Virus record (IMG/VR): IMGVR_UViG_3300034284_000679
Coordinates: 1-53,181 of that record
Length of the DNA: 53,181 bases
Source: a virus
Direction: 5' to 3' (one strand)
Shown: in pieces, positions 32,152 to 42,456 of the stretch
How positions within the stretch are numbered: position 1 is the first letter of the stretch
Layout: every line of letters begins with the position of its first letter
Program-made: the position numbers and the translations under genes
The notes under the pieces: model-generated
What the model saw: the letters and a program-made list of their open reading frames with translations, nothing else
Told to the model about the DNA's origin: nothing
Databases searched by the model: none

Positions 32152-35100
32152 TTATGCCAATGCAACTAAACGTAGGTTTTTACATTTTGGTATCTGAGAA
32201 CTATCATCAGACAAGAATACAATCTTAAATACGATTGCATCAAACTGTGGAAGGTTTTCTACCAATTTTTCTACTTCATTAAATTCGCCACCAAGAGAAG
32301 CTTGAACAGTTATGCCAGTAATTTCGGTATACTCTTTTTCTCTCAAATCAACTGTATCGCCAACTTCACTAATCTTGTAGAAGAACTTGATGTTAGCGTT
32401 TGTTGGTTTGGCCACATCTACGTAGAACTTAAACGAAGTAGATGGGTTGGTAAAATCGATTTCTCTTGTAATGTATTTAGAATAGGCTGATCCGTCATAT
32501 GCAGCTTCTTCTGCAATGAAGTTTCTACCATTTGTGATAGTGTATGTTGCAGTTGCATTTGTGGATACATTTTGTGTACTTACATTATAGATGGAGATGT
32601 TTGCACCAGCATCTGTAACATCAATCACTCGGTATTGACCAGCATTCACACCGTTATTAGCGGTAACATTAATATATGTACCCTTAATAATTGATGTAGC
32701 ATTAATCTTGTCTTGTGAACCTGATAGTGTAATTAGGCCTTGAGCACCAGACACTTGAGTAAAGATGATGTTATTAGCATTAGCAATAGTAACAATATCA
32801 TTTGCAGAGATTTTATTTTGTGTGCTGTAAGTTGGGTTGTTAATCAAGTTACGAGCAAACACACCACCAATTTGTTTAGTGTCAATTACTGGTGAAACCA
32901 AGCTAGAAGACGTTGAGAATTCAATTCTATGAATAAACGGATTAGTGTTGCTCATTGCAACTTGTTTATTCACATTACTTGCCAATGTCTTAGTAGAATT
33001 GAAGTTTACATCATCTAATGCAATTGTAGTAAATGCAGAATCAACGCCATACGTGGATGAACTGGTTGTCTTAATCTTATTAACCAATGTTGTACCGGAT
33101 GGAACAACGGCAGAGATTACAGGATAGTAAGTGTCATATGCAAAGTCTGTAGAAACTTGAATACTAGCACCACCAGTACGTGTTGTTTGCGTAATAGCAT
33201 TCGACACATTAGATGGCAATGTAATTGTGTATGAGTCTAATGTTGTATTATCAATTGTAAAGGTTTGAGCATTTAATGAACTTACATTGATACCAAAGAA
33301 ATTAGAGTTAGCAGATGAATTAATCAGATTACCATTTAATGGGAAACCATTAAGTTTGATTGAAGAACCTGTAACTTGGCCATGTGCTGGATGAATCACA
33401 CGCATGATGTTGGAGTTTGCGTAAACTTCAAATGGGTCAATACCCAAAGAAATTTGGTCATAATATTCATCATCAACATTAAACTCAACAACACCAGTTA
33501 CAGACGTATCAAATTCTGCACGATACAAATTAAACTTCATATCTTGGAATTGGTCAGCCTGCCACGTTGAAGCATTTTGTGATTTGAACAATACACCAAT
33601 ATATGGTTGTTCAGCAATAAATGCATTAGTTAGAATGTCGAATTCACCAACTTGTGCAATCCAAACTCTATAGTTGATAGAATCGGACAATAGAACAAAA
33701 GCGTATTCACCAGAATCTAAGAATACTGGACTCCCAAAACTAATTGATGTTGCTGTGCTACCATCAGTTGATGTATTAATGTTAGTAGGATAAACAACAA
33801 CTTCAGATGATGGCAAAATAAACGAACCAGGAACACCGTTTTCCATTTTGCGAATTTGAACACGCATTGGAATAGTATCATCTTTACTTGAGAAATAAAC
33901 ATCAAGTTTAGACAAGTAGATTGGTGTATTGATAAAGAATGATTGCGCTAATGGATCCATGCCACCAGCAGACAAACAGTTTGCACCATAAGAATAACCA
34001 GCAGTTGGCTCTGCCTTAACTGTTGTAAGTACAGCTGACTGAGCATCACCTTTCCAATAATTACTTGTATTAGTTGCCTCAGGTACAGCACCGTTTATAG
34101 CTGCAATTGCATATGTAATTTGTTTAGCTGTAAAATCAGAAGCTACTTCTTTTGTTCCGCCATTGTTTAAATGGATTTCTGTAATGCCATTAACACCATT
34201 TTTGCCTTGTTCGTTATTTCTAATACCCGCATCAGTAATTTGTTTTGTGAGTGCATACAAATCAGCAGCTGCTGTATTATAATCGCCAATTGTAATTAAG
34301 TCAGGAGAAATTGCACCAACGTCAACAAAAGCGCCACCATTAACACTAGAAGCGCTAATCAAAGCATTAATACTTGCATAACCTTTGTTGGTAACTTGCT
34401 TAGAAAAAGAATCATACCAATATTGTTTTTCACTAGGCGCAGGATTGCGGCCAAAGGCATAACGATAAGTCACATCCAGATAATCTGGCGTTGGTGGCAC
34501 AGGAGCTGGAGCAGGATCTGGTTCAACATATTCAGGAACATATGCCGATGCAACATAAGTTGGAGGTGGTTCCAAAATAACTTGTGGAGCTGGAACCGGT
34601 TTCTTAATCAACTGGCCATTTGAATTAAATTTCGCAACAGCAAAAGTTTCAAAGTCAGTACCACCAGCTGTAGAATCTGTTACAACAAACGTTGATTCAC
34701 CAGTTGGCAAGTTAAACAAATTAGCCAAGTAATGGAACTCACCTGTAAGTTTACCTGTTTCATCAGTAATCAAGTTTTGTGAGTTTGCAGTAGCTGCAGC
34801 GGCCAATGCAGAGTTAGCGCCAATAGGATTTGTATTGATGCTATTACAATAGTTTGTAACATTGATGTTATCGAAGAATATATTAACTCTTGTCTTAGGT
34901 TTCATGCCCTCAGCAGTAAATGTAATTTTCACTGAGCGCATTTTTGGAACAAGAGCAGAATTTGTTACCAAATCATTGTTTGTTTTAGTATCTTGTCCCT
35001 CTGAAACAGCATAGTCAAGACCTGTCCTATCGTCTGTTCTTTGGCTGCCGTAATAGTTGGTTCTCCAATTACCCCAAACTGCATTATATGTACCCTTAGA

Positions 35101-38100
35101 TTGTGAGGTAGCACCGAATTGGTCATAGTTGCCATTTTCATTTTTAGCAACCATCGGCAATTCTTCTTCACTAAACCAGATATCTGATGGTGGATCCAAC
35201 TTGATAGAACCAGTCCATGTGATAACACTAAATGGGTTAATGTTTTCTGTCTTACTTGCCTTTTCATTTTTAATGTATGAAACGTCAGTATATGGCAAAG
35301 TAATCAAATCGTTTGTTAAAACATAATTGTTTGCAGTTCTTGCTGGTGTTGTTAAATTAATTTCTTGCAACGGAACAAATTGTGTTTTGGAAAGAGGTCT
35401 CAATTCTTTCTTAGTGTAATCAATAGAAACACCATAGTCACGGTTATAAACATCACCAACACCATGGCCAGCAAAGTTATCTACAACAAAACCATTTTTG
35501 AATCGGTCAAAACCATTTGAATCTTGAATCTGTAAAGACTGTGTATCTTTCTCCAACAAATTCAATGTTGTGTAATATTCCAAATTCTTAACACGGTTTT
35601 CGATACGACCAATGTCACGCATTGTGTATCTACGATTATCAATAGTGGTTACTTCAATATCAGAAGTAATATCAAACACATATGGTTTTTGTTTAATTAC
35701 AAACAAAGGCATTGTATCATCAGACACATTTGGCTCTTTAGGATTTAAAGAACTAATACCTTCAACAATAGAAAATATGCCATTCTTATCGAGGACAATC
35801 TTATCAGTTCTTGGCAAGTAATAAGAATAATCAGTTAGAACATCGCTAGATGGATCAATGAAGTCGTTTACAACAGCACCAGCTCCAGTGAATCCTGTGC
35901 CAGCATCATTGATTCTTGGTCTGAAGTCCAAGCAATCTCTTAGTTGGTAAGTTTTTCTGTTATCGGTAAATGTAGGAATATCTTTATAGGCAATTCCAGT
36001 ATATGAGTTTACCGAAAAGTAATCACCAGAACCATGGGTAAAGTAATCAAAGGTAATACGAATTGGGTTAGTTGGTTTTGGTGAACCAGTTTTCAGTCTA
36101 ACTTTGCCAAGGCCATAATACGTTAATTTTTGGCCATTGTCTAATTCATATCTGTCAGTAATGTCAACGTCTCCTGTCGTGTTATACGCAGTTCCAAACG
36201 CATCTGGAGACATCATTACAGATGTTAGTTTATAGACGTCAGCCTTACCTAAAGACACGACAGTTGCCTGAGCAGTATTGGCATCGGTATAATCAATTGT
36301 GGCACCAGACACCAAAGTTTTAGTTTTCTTGTCTGCCGCAGTATTTGTCTTTGTAAGTTTGCCAACAAGTGCCACGTCAGCAGTAGCATAGGCTGATACA
36401 TTGGCAGGCGAGTTTGACAAAGCAGCAAGGTTAATAGTAACAGAAGTGCCGCCAACTGCTCGTGTCACAAAAGTTGTTGGATTCAAATATTGACCAGCGT
36501 TTGTACCACTCTTAACAACCAAGATGTAAGACGATGTGGAGATACTGTCAAAGGTCTCATCAGTACCAGCTGAAATGGTTACAGTATTAGAAGATAGCGT
36601 TCTTGCATATGAACGCTTAACATCATAAGAAGTTTCAATGTTTGTTGGGTCAACAGTTTTAATTGTTGAATATGGCAACTCAAACAAATGTGACAAGTAT
36701 TGTGTTTCATTATATGCAGCTGTATCGTAAAATGCAATGATACCAGTTTGATTAGATGTTGGTGCAGTAGCTACCACTAAACTCACAGCATTTGTAACAG
36801 AAGTAATTCTATAACTTATACTGTTAATTGAAATAAAATCATTAGTTGTTACTTCATTGGTAAACAATGTAGCAGCACCAGTAATTACATTACTTCCGTT
36901 TGTTGTTGAAACAGAACCAGATAATGCAATTTGTGTTGGCGAAATGTTAGCAGTAAAATCTGCATAACCAGTATTGTCAACATACAACTGTTTAACATCA
37001 CGCTCAAAGACATAACCAGGCGTCATAGAAACGTCAAATAACCAGCACTTGTAAATTGCAGTTGTAGTGCCTGCTGTGCCAGAACTGAATTCCATGGCTC
37101 TAATTTTACCAGTACCAATTGCAGTACCACTAGAAGAACCAGCAGTCACAGTATATTGGTCATAGAATGACACAGATGGCAACAACGACAAATCGGGAAT
37201 TGAACTTAAACCAGTGATGTAGATATAGTTACCAATTGTTGTACTAACTACACCATTGTTTACGTTAGCATATTCTCTGGCTTTATTTCCAATAGTATAT
37301 TTTGTTCGAATGTTCTCAACTTCATAACCACGAACGTATGCTTTTCCTGGCTGAATGATAGTCATTAACTTGTTATCATCACCACCATTAGCAGCCTCAT
37401 AGTAACCATTACTTGAGACATTACTGCTCTTCAAATGGTTAATGATATTCAAGGTGTAAGGTTTTACAATGTAGTTGCCAGATTCGTCATATGTTCTTCT
37501 AGCAAATGTGTCACCCAAGATACTGTATCGTGGATCCAAGTTCTGAGAAATGACTTCACCATTTTCAATTTTAATTAATTCAATGAAGTTGGGGTCATCG
37601 TTAGCATTAAATGTGACAGGACGTGTGGCCAAGTCCAATGCAATTTTATAACGGTCGGCACCAGGCGCAATATAGTTACTTGCACCAACAGCTGGGTCAA
37701 GTAGTGAAGTATCTTGTGAAGAAGTTGTTGTAGATTCTGTTACTTGGAAACCAATAATAGTATTGTTAGCCAAAGCATATTTTCCTGCAACCAAAGTTTG
37801 ATTGTCAAAATAAGCAAACACACCTTTAGTGAAGATAACACCAGATGATACAGAGAACGCAGTAGCTACACCAGTTGGAGTAGTAGCTGCAACTTGTAAT
37901 GTCACATTGCCTGATTGTGTGGTAATTAACTCACCAGCCTGAAAGACTGTGTTAGAACCACCAGAATATGGTTGTGATGCTGTATATTTTACGTAAATGG
38001 TTGATGGGTCACCACCAGATGTTGAACTGATAGAATTAACAACAATAGCTTTTACGTTAGAAGTTAAACCTGTAATCGTTTCATTAATCAACGAAGAAAT

Positions 38101-38367
38101 TTTAGTGTCAGAAGTATTAGCACCATATGATGCCGTCAATTTAACATAGTTGTACTTATTATCAACAGCTTGACCACCAGGAACAACGATTGAACCTTCT
38201 TTATAGATGCCTTGGCCAAAACGCTCAATTTGTTTTTGTAGTGATGTTTGTAACTGTGTTAATTCACGAGCCTGGACTGCACGACCTGGTCTAAACAAGA
38301 TACGATAAAACTGTTTCGTTTCATCGTAGTCGTCATAGTAGGGATTAACATTATAGTTCTGCGCCAT
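32152..38367 (-). CDS. Giant baseplate-associated structural protein (DUF4815-like)
   Basis: The 2071-aa protein starts MAQNYNVNPYYDDYDETKQF, then YRILFRPGRAVQARELTQLQ, the opening of DUF4815-type structural proteins. Residues about 480-537 hold a small beta domain also seen in gp13. Near 1255-1292 is a Pro-rich linker, followed at about 1297-1345 by a DUF4214-like segment (YRYAFGRNPAPSEKQYWYDS). From about 1470, DPLAQSFFINTPIYLSKLDV, then SGEYAFVLLSDSINYRVWIA, begins a lectin-like C-terminal region typical of these proteins. It occupies the place of T4 gp9-gp12, between gp8 and the fibres, so it probably links baseplate to fibres. Which T4 protein it replaces cannot be decided from sequence. 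Confidence 0.7.
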   Translation of the reverse strand: MAQNYNVNPYYDDYDETKQFYRILFRPGRAVQARELTQLQTSLQKQIERFGQGIYKEGSIVVPGGQAVDNKYNYVKLTASYGANTSDTKISSLINETITGLTSNVKAIVVNSISSTSGGDPSTIYVKYTASQPYSGGSNTVFQAGELITTQSGNVTLQVAATTPTGVATAFSVSSGVIFTKGVFAYFDNQTLVAGKYALANNTIIGFQVTESTTTSSQDTSLLDPAVGASNYIAPGADRYKIALDLATRPVTFNANDDPNFIELIKIENGEVISQNLDPRYSILGDTFARRTYDESGNYIVKPYTLNIINHLKSSNVSSNGYYEAANGGDDNKLMTIIQPGKAYVRGYEVENIRTKYTIGNKAREYANVNNGVVSTTIGNYIYITGLSSIPDLSLLPSVSFYDQYTVTAGSSSGTAIGTGKIRAMEFSSGTAGTTTAIYKCWLFDVSMTPGYVFERDVKQLYVDNTGYADFTANISPTQIALSGSVSTTNGSNVITGAATLFTNEVTTNDFISINSISYRITSVTNAVSLVVATAPTSNQTGIIAFYDTAAYNETQYLSHLFELPYSTIKTVDPTNIETSYDVKRSYARTLSSNTVTISAGTDETFDSISTSSYILVVKSGTNAGQYLNPTTFVTRAVGGTSVTINLAALSNSPANVSAYATADVALVGKLTKTNTAADKKTKTLVSGATIDYTDANTAQATVVSLGKADVYKLTSVMMSPDAFGTAYNTTGDVDITDRYELDNGQKLTYYGLGKVRLKTGSPKPTNPIRITFDYFTHGSGDYFSVNSYTGIAYKDIPTFTDNRKTYQLRDCLDFRPRINDAGTGFTGAGAVVNDFIDPSSDVLTDYSYYLPRTDKIVLDKNGIFSIVEGISSLNPKEPNVSDDTMPLFVIKQKPYVFDITSDIEVTTIDNRRYTMRDIGRIENRVKNLEYYTTLNLLEKDTQSLQIQDSNGFDRFKNGFVVDNFAGHGVGDVYNRDYGVSIDYTKKELRPLSKTQFVPLQEINLTTPARTANNYVLTNDLITLPYTDVSYIKNEKASKTENINPFSVITWTGSIKLDPPSDIWFSEEELPMVAKNENGNYDQFGATSQSKGTYNAVWGNWRTNYYGSQRTDDRTGLDYAVSEGQDTKTNNDLVTNSALVPKMRSVKITFTAEGMKPKTRVNIFFDNINVTNYCNSINTNPIGANSALAAAATANSQNLITDETGKLTGEFHYLANLFNLPTGESTFVVTDSTAGGTDFETFAVAKFNSNGQLIKKPVPAPQVILEPPPTYVASAYVPEYVEPDPAPAPVPPTPDYLDVTYRYAFGRNPAPSEKQYWYDSFSKQVTNKGYASINALISASSVNGGAFVDVGAISPDLITIGDYNTAAADLYALTKQITDAGIRNNEQGKNGVNGITEIHLNNGGTKEVASDFTAKQITYAIAAINGAVPEATNTSNYWKGDAQSAVLTTVKAEPTAGYSYGANCLSAGGMDPLAQSFFINTPIYLSKLDVYFSSKDDTIPMRVQIRKMENGVPGSFILPSSEVVVYPTNINTSTDGSTATSISFGSPVFLDSGEYAFVLLSDSINYRVWIAQVGEFDILTNAFIAEQPYIGVLFKSQNASTWQADQFQDMKFNLYRAEFDTSVTGVVEFNVDDEYYDQISLGIDPFEVYANSNIMRVIHPAHGQVTGSSIKLNGFPLNGNLINSSANSNFFGINVSSLNAQTFTIDNTTLDSYTITLPSNVSNAITQTTRTGGASIQVSTDFAYDTYYPVISAVVPSGTTLVNKIKTTSSSTYGVDSAFTTIALDDVNFNSTKTLASNVNKQVAMSNTNPFIHRIEFSTSSSLVSPVIDTKQIGGVFARNLINNPTYSTQNKISANDIVTIANANNIIFTQVSGAQGLITLSGSQDKINATSIIKGTYINVTANNGVNAGQYRVIDVTDAGANISIYNVSTQNVSTNATATYTITNGRNFIAEEAAYDGSAYSKYITREIDFTNPSTSFKFYVDVAKPTNANIKFFYKISEVGDTVDLREKEYTEITGITVQASLGGEFNEVEKLVENLPQFDAIVFKIVFLSDDSSQIPKCKNLRLVALA

Positions 38368-38376
38368 AAATTGCCT

Positions 38377-39942
38377 TTAAAACTGTATTACAAATTTAAT
38401 ATTTTCTGCTTGGCCATCTGCTCTATCAGTTTTGGCCGCATTCTCAACATAGAGAATGTCACCAGAATACGGTTCGAATTCTGGATTTATTTGTGAAACG
38501 ATTGTTCTCGATACACCTGAAGTTGTTCCAGTTAAAGAAGCACCAACCACAAATGTTCCTTGTGTATTTGTCATTTTAACTGAAGTAGAGGTCTGAGAAT
38601 AAACATAACCATATGCTGTTGCTGTATTTACTGAAGCACCTTGGTAAACATACTCATTAAGGGAATATGATGAACCCGCAGTCAATGTAATAGTTCTCGC
38701 CTGTGAAATAACAGCATTTGCTGTTGAATTATTTGCTACTGATGTAACGCCATATTTATGTGGGTTCCTAAGCAAACCAAATTGTCTAAAAGCAGTATCT
38801 ACAGAAATTAAACCACTTTCTGTAGAATCAACTTCTCCAATTTTACTTGCAACCATAACATTAGTAGCAAGTAAGTCTTTAACTGGATTCTTTGCATGGC
38901 CATATTTTGGCGCAATGATACAACGAGCATTTGCATTAGTTCCAGAACCAAAGATGATGGCGTTAGCATACGTATAACCAGCACCAATTGTAGTTACTGT
39001 AATCTTATTGATTGCACCATTAGATACAGTTGCTGATGCAGCTGCCAAAGTGCCATCTCCGTCAAAGTAAATTCTTGTGGAGATTGACAGGTTGTTTGCA
39101 GTTGCGGCACCACCGCCATTAGCAGTAGTGGCAGAAGACAACGTAATCTTATTGTTTGGTGAATCTAAGTTGGAGATAAAAGCACCAACTGGAATACCAG
39201 TTCCTGTAACAGACATGTTGGAAGAAACATTAGTTGTATTGGCCAATGTAAGAATTGTGCAACCTGTTCCAAATGCGGAACAAGTAATAACGTTATGGTA
39301 ATAACCTGTACCGCCAGTTTGAATAACCACAGTTGTCAATTCGCCAGCAACCACACCCGTATCATCTAAACTATAGTCAGACAATGTACTAGCGGTGTCA
39401 GACCTTCTTGGTGTTGGAATCCAATCGTTAGTTAAAAACTTGTTGGAAGAACGAACATTAAACATGTACTTCCAAATATAACTGTCGGCTGTTGAGATTA
39501 CACCATTTGAAGTGGTATAGTCTCCTGTTGGTTCAACTGTCGAATTAGCCGTTGCATTATTAGACAAACATTTGTAAACATTTTTAGTCGAAGTAATGAC
39601 ATACATCGGTTTCAAGTTTTGACTAACGTTTGCGGTAATTAAGTTTTCCAAGCCAATAGTGTCGTCATACTGGCGGTACTTTGTGTTTGCCGTCCAGTTG
39701 ACCCTTGGAATAACATGTTCTACGTCATTTGCAGTAACTTTCTTAGCTGCAAACATATTGTCCCAAACTTCTTTTTCATTTGAGATGGTTTCTACGATTG
39801 AATCTGGAGATGCCTCATTAGCATATGCCACGTGGCCACCAATGAAGACGTATTCAATTGATGGAGTAGTATCGCTAAAAGAGTTTTTAAATCTCTCAGC
39901 GCTATTCAAAGGTAGTTTTTTTGATGTGTAATTTGTTGCCAT
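38377..39942 (-). CDS. gp8: Baseplate wedge protein (gp8-like)
   Basis: The 521-aa protein is longer than T4 gp8 (334 aa). The N-terminal half keeps the family course: EYVFIGGHVAYANEASPDSI, VWDNMFAAKKVTANDVEHVI, PRVNWTANTKYRQYDDT, VYKCLSNNATANSTVEPTGD and DSYIWKYMFNV. The C-terminus, SGDILYVENAAKTDRADGQA, then ENIKFVIQF, matches the T4 end (GEMIYMENRPPI, then EEINILFTF). By family, gp8 dimers sit in each wedge with gp7, gp10 and gp53. About 190 extra residues in the middle include Gly-Tyr motifs (GGTGYYHNVI, GAGYTYANAI) also found in gp6 and the gp7-position protein. Confidence 0.85.
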   Translation of the reverse strand: MATNYTSKKLPLNSAERFKNSFSDTTPSIEYVFIGGHVAYANEASPDSIVETISNEKEVWDNMFAAKKVTANDVEHVIPRVNWTANTKYRQYDDTIGLENLITANVSQNLKPMYVITSTKNVYKCLSNNATANSTVEPTGDYTTSNGVISTADSYIWKYMFNVRSSNKFLTNDWIPTPRRSDTASTLSDYSLDDTGVVAGELTTVVIQTGGTGYYHNVITCSAFGTGCTILTLANTTNVSSNMSVTGTGIPVGAFISNLDSPNNKITLSSATTANGGGAATANNLSISTRIYFDGDGTLAAASATVSNGAINKITVTTIGAGYTYANAIIFGSGTNANARCIIAPKYGHAKNPVKDLLATNVMVASKIGEVDSTESGLISVDTAFRQFGLLRNPHKYGVTSVANNSTANAVISQARTITLTAGSSYSLNEYVYQGASVNTATAYGYVYSQTSTSVKMTNTQGTFVVGASLTGTTSGVSRTIVSQINPEFEPYSGDILYVENAAKTDRADGQAENIKFVIQF

Positions 39943-39948
39943 GAACTA

Positions 39949-39956
39949 TATTTATG
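39949..39956 (-). promoter_or_regulatory. CATAAATA late-promoter-like octamer before gp8
   Basis: CATAAATA overlaps the stop of the upstream gene and ends six bases before the gp8 ATG. Confidence 0.3.
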
Positions 39957-42456
39957 TTACAATTATCAAAGATTGTGAGTTGGCATTGGTTGTAAATGCA
40001 CTGGATACAGTTAAAGATGTATTACTTGTAATAGCATTAACTGTTCTGATTTGATTATTTACAGAGATGTTTGAACCAACTGTTAGAATGCCACGACTGT
40101 TGGCCGTAACAAATTTGGTCAAAGTACCTGTTACGTGAATTGAACTATTGACATTGACTCTGCCGGAAACAGAAACTTGTTTATCCGAAGACAAACTAAT
40201 ATTTGTGTCAATAGTTCTGTTAATTGGATATTCAGCATACTGTTTGAAACCAGCTGGGTGTAACAATCCTTTTAAAATCTCTCTATACTTAGAGAATTCA
40301 ACTTGTACGGATGTCACATAAACAAAGTCCGTGTAATAGTTTAGGCCTTCAAGTTTTCTATCCAATGAGGACAGAATACCTTCTGAACTATTCCATTTAC
40401 CTGGGAATGAAACATAAGACCTTTCAATTACGGCCTCAGCAGTCGCAGTTCCATCTCCAGACTGTGATAAATCAACCGCAGGCAAAAACTCATAACCTGA
40501 ACCGGTGTCAGTAACACGAATTGATTGAATCTGGCCAACAACTGTAGATGTGTTACCACTAATGAGCTCTGAGTCACCCATAATAGAAACAATCTCCACG
40601 TTAGCATTTACAGCTGATGTGTTTGCAGAAGAAATGGTAATAGATGGGAAATTGTCTTGTACGTAACCTTGGCCACCAATTAAATCTCGGTCATATACAC
40701 CAACTTTTGCAAATGTGGATGTTTTAGTGAATGCTACGTTGACATTGAATGATGTTGATGATGTGATACTGTTAATGTAACGAGCTTCCAAATTAATCAT
40801 AATCTGGTCACCAACGAACAAATCAGATGTGAAGTTTGTTCCAGTACCAGTAACTATAATATCACCAGATGATGCGTTTGCGGTACCTGGAATTCTGGAA
40901 GGACCAAATTCAATCCTAGTAATTGCACCAGTTGAACTGACGTTAGTTACCGCAGCTGCAGCACCTGCACCTGTTGTTGATGGTGGGTTTGCACCAAAGA
41001 CAACTTCATCGCCTTTTTTATAACCTTGGCCGCCAGCATTAATTCTGATTCTACCTAAAGAACCAAAGTCTTTTAATCTAACGTTTGTGTTAGCAATAGC
41101 CAAAGGACTATTAGCATTATACGTTATAGTATTACTTGATGAATTTGATGAAAGAATGGATACATTGGTGATTGGACCTAATGAGGTCAATGTTGTTCTG
41201 GACAACGCATCAACAATTCTTGTACTTGCATTTTCACCAGTTGGAATTACATTAGCTGGAAATCCATAATCTGTATTTGAAAGTTGTATACTAGAATATG
41301 TCGAGATAACATCAGTAAACAAGGTGAATGTGTTTGGACTAAGTGTACCGCTTGTGTCAACCGTATTAATCGCACCAGTAACAACTGTGCCACCTGGACC
41401 AAATCCTTTAAAATCATCACCTGATTGGAATCCTGCACCACCAAAACGGACATTCATTACGTCCACAAAACCTGTTGAAATAGAATCAACTACAGCTTCT
41501 GCTCTGGTTGTAAAACCACCACCATTAATTGGAACTTGGTCGCCAATATTGTAACTTGCGCCGCCATTGATAACATTGATTAGGTTAACAGTAGAGATGG
41601 TGTTAGAACCAATGGTGATTAATGTTGTTCCATCATCACCAATAATCTCACAGGTAATTTCTTCAGCATTTAGGAATGTGCCATCTAAATTCTTGGTATT
41701 GATGTATAATTCAATTGCTGTTTGTTGTGTAATCAACCTTGGTGCGGCACGTTCAACAATTGCACTGGCACCAGATGTTGTACCAATAATTCTTCTGGAA
41801 TTAAATGCGTCAAAGTCAAAGCTTGGATAATATACTTTGATAACCATGCCAACTGGCGGTGCGGTATAAAAGATTAACTTTTTAGTTTCTTTACGTACAG
41901 TATATCCACTATTCAACAAAACACCATTTTCATACACACGAAGGTCTGTTATAAGTGCTTGCTGAGCCAAATAGAATGTGGTGGTTTCACCATCACCAAC
42001 ATAAGAGGTATATACATCATTGTCAATTCTAAGAACATTCTCAACAACCCAATCGCCAGCGGATGCTCTAAGAATATTGTCTTTTGGCAAAGTAAATTCA
42101 ACTTCTTCACCATAAAGAATTCTAAACAACAAACTGAAAGACTTCTCACTACCTCTTGATAGGTACAATGGAAGAACATTCTTAATTAAAAATGCTTTAT
42201 CAATCTGTTCTGCTTGCGGCAAAAGCGTTGCAAAATTTGATACGAAACTTTCTCCAAACGCATCAATTGAATCATCAACGTCAGAAATATATCGTAAGTT
42301 TTTGGCCTGAGTAACTAAATCATTCTGTTGGGTTCCTTGTTTAGTTTCAAGGAACTCATAGTAAGCTTCTAAGAAGTTTACGAATAATGGATATTCTTCC
42401 CGAACATACTCGGGTACTTGTTGATTTACAAGAATTGAATTTTTAAAATCTGACAT
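39952..42456 (-). CDS. Baseplate wedge protein in the gp7 position
   Basis: The 834-aa protein is encoded between gp6 and gp8, the place of gene 7 in T4 (1032 aa). The N-terminus (VREEYPLFVNFLEAYYEFLE, then AFLIKNVLPLYLSRGSEKSF) is the conserved opening of large structural proteins in aquatic T4-like phages. The middle carries several beta modules of the form GGASYNIGDQVPINGGGFTT and GGQGYKKGDEVVFGANPPST. Two small beta domains (about 530-580 and 765-834) resemble the one in gp13. Direct similarity to T4 gp7 is not evident to me, so equivalence is by position. It overlaps gp6 by one base (TAATG). Confidence 0.7.
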   Translation of the reverse strand: MSDFKNSILVNQQVPEYVREEYPLFVNFLEAYYEFLETKQGTQQNDLVTQAKNLRYISDVDDSIDAFGESFVSNFATLLPQAEQIDKAFLIKNVLPLYLSRGSEKSFSLLFRILYGEEVEFTLPKDNILRASAGDWVVENVLRIDNDVYTSYVGDGETTTFYLAQQALITDLRVYENGVLLNSGYTVRKETKKLIFYTAPPVGMVIKVYYPSFDFDAFNSRRIIGTTSGASAIVERAAPRLITQQTAIELYINTKNLDGTFLNAEEITCEIIGDDGTTLITIGSNTISTVNLINVINGGASYNIGDQVPINGGGFTTRAEAVVDSISTGFVDVMNVRFGGAGFQSGDDFKGFGPGGTVVTGAINTVDTSGTLSPNTFTLFTDVISTYSSIQLSNTDYGFPANVIPTGENASTRIVDALSRTTLTSLGPITNVSILSSNSSSNTITYNANSPLAIANTNVRLKDFGSLGRIRINAGGQGYKKGDEVVFGANPPSTTGAGAAAAVTNVSSTGAITRIEFGPSRIPGTANASSGDIIVTGTGTNFTSDLFVGDQIMINLEARYINSITSSTSFNVNVAFTKTSTFAKVGVYDRDLIGGQGYVQDNFPSITISSANTSAVNANVEIVSIMGDSELISGNTSTVVGQIQSIRVTDTGSGYEFLPAVDLSQSGDGTATAEAVIERSYVSFPGKWNSSEGILSSLDRKLEGLNYYTDFVYVTSVQVEFSKYREILKGLLHPAGFKQYAEYPINRTIDTNISLSSDKQVSVSGRVNVNSSIHVTGTLTKFVTANSRGILTVGSNISVNNQIRTVNAITSNTSLTVSSAFTTNANSQSLIIVT

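Noticed and set aside
38754-38763. CATAAATA on the minus strand
   Set aside because: It is inside gp8 coding sequence (His-Lys-Tyr) and precedes no gene start; it also shows that the octamer alone is not decisive.
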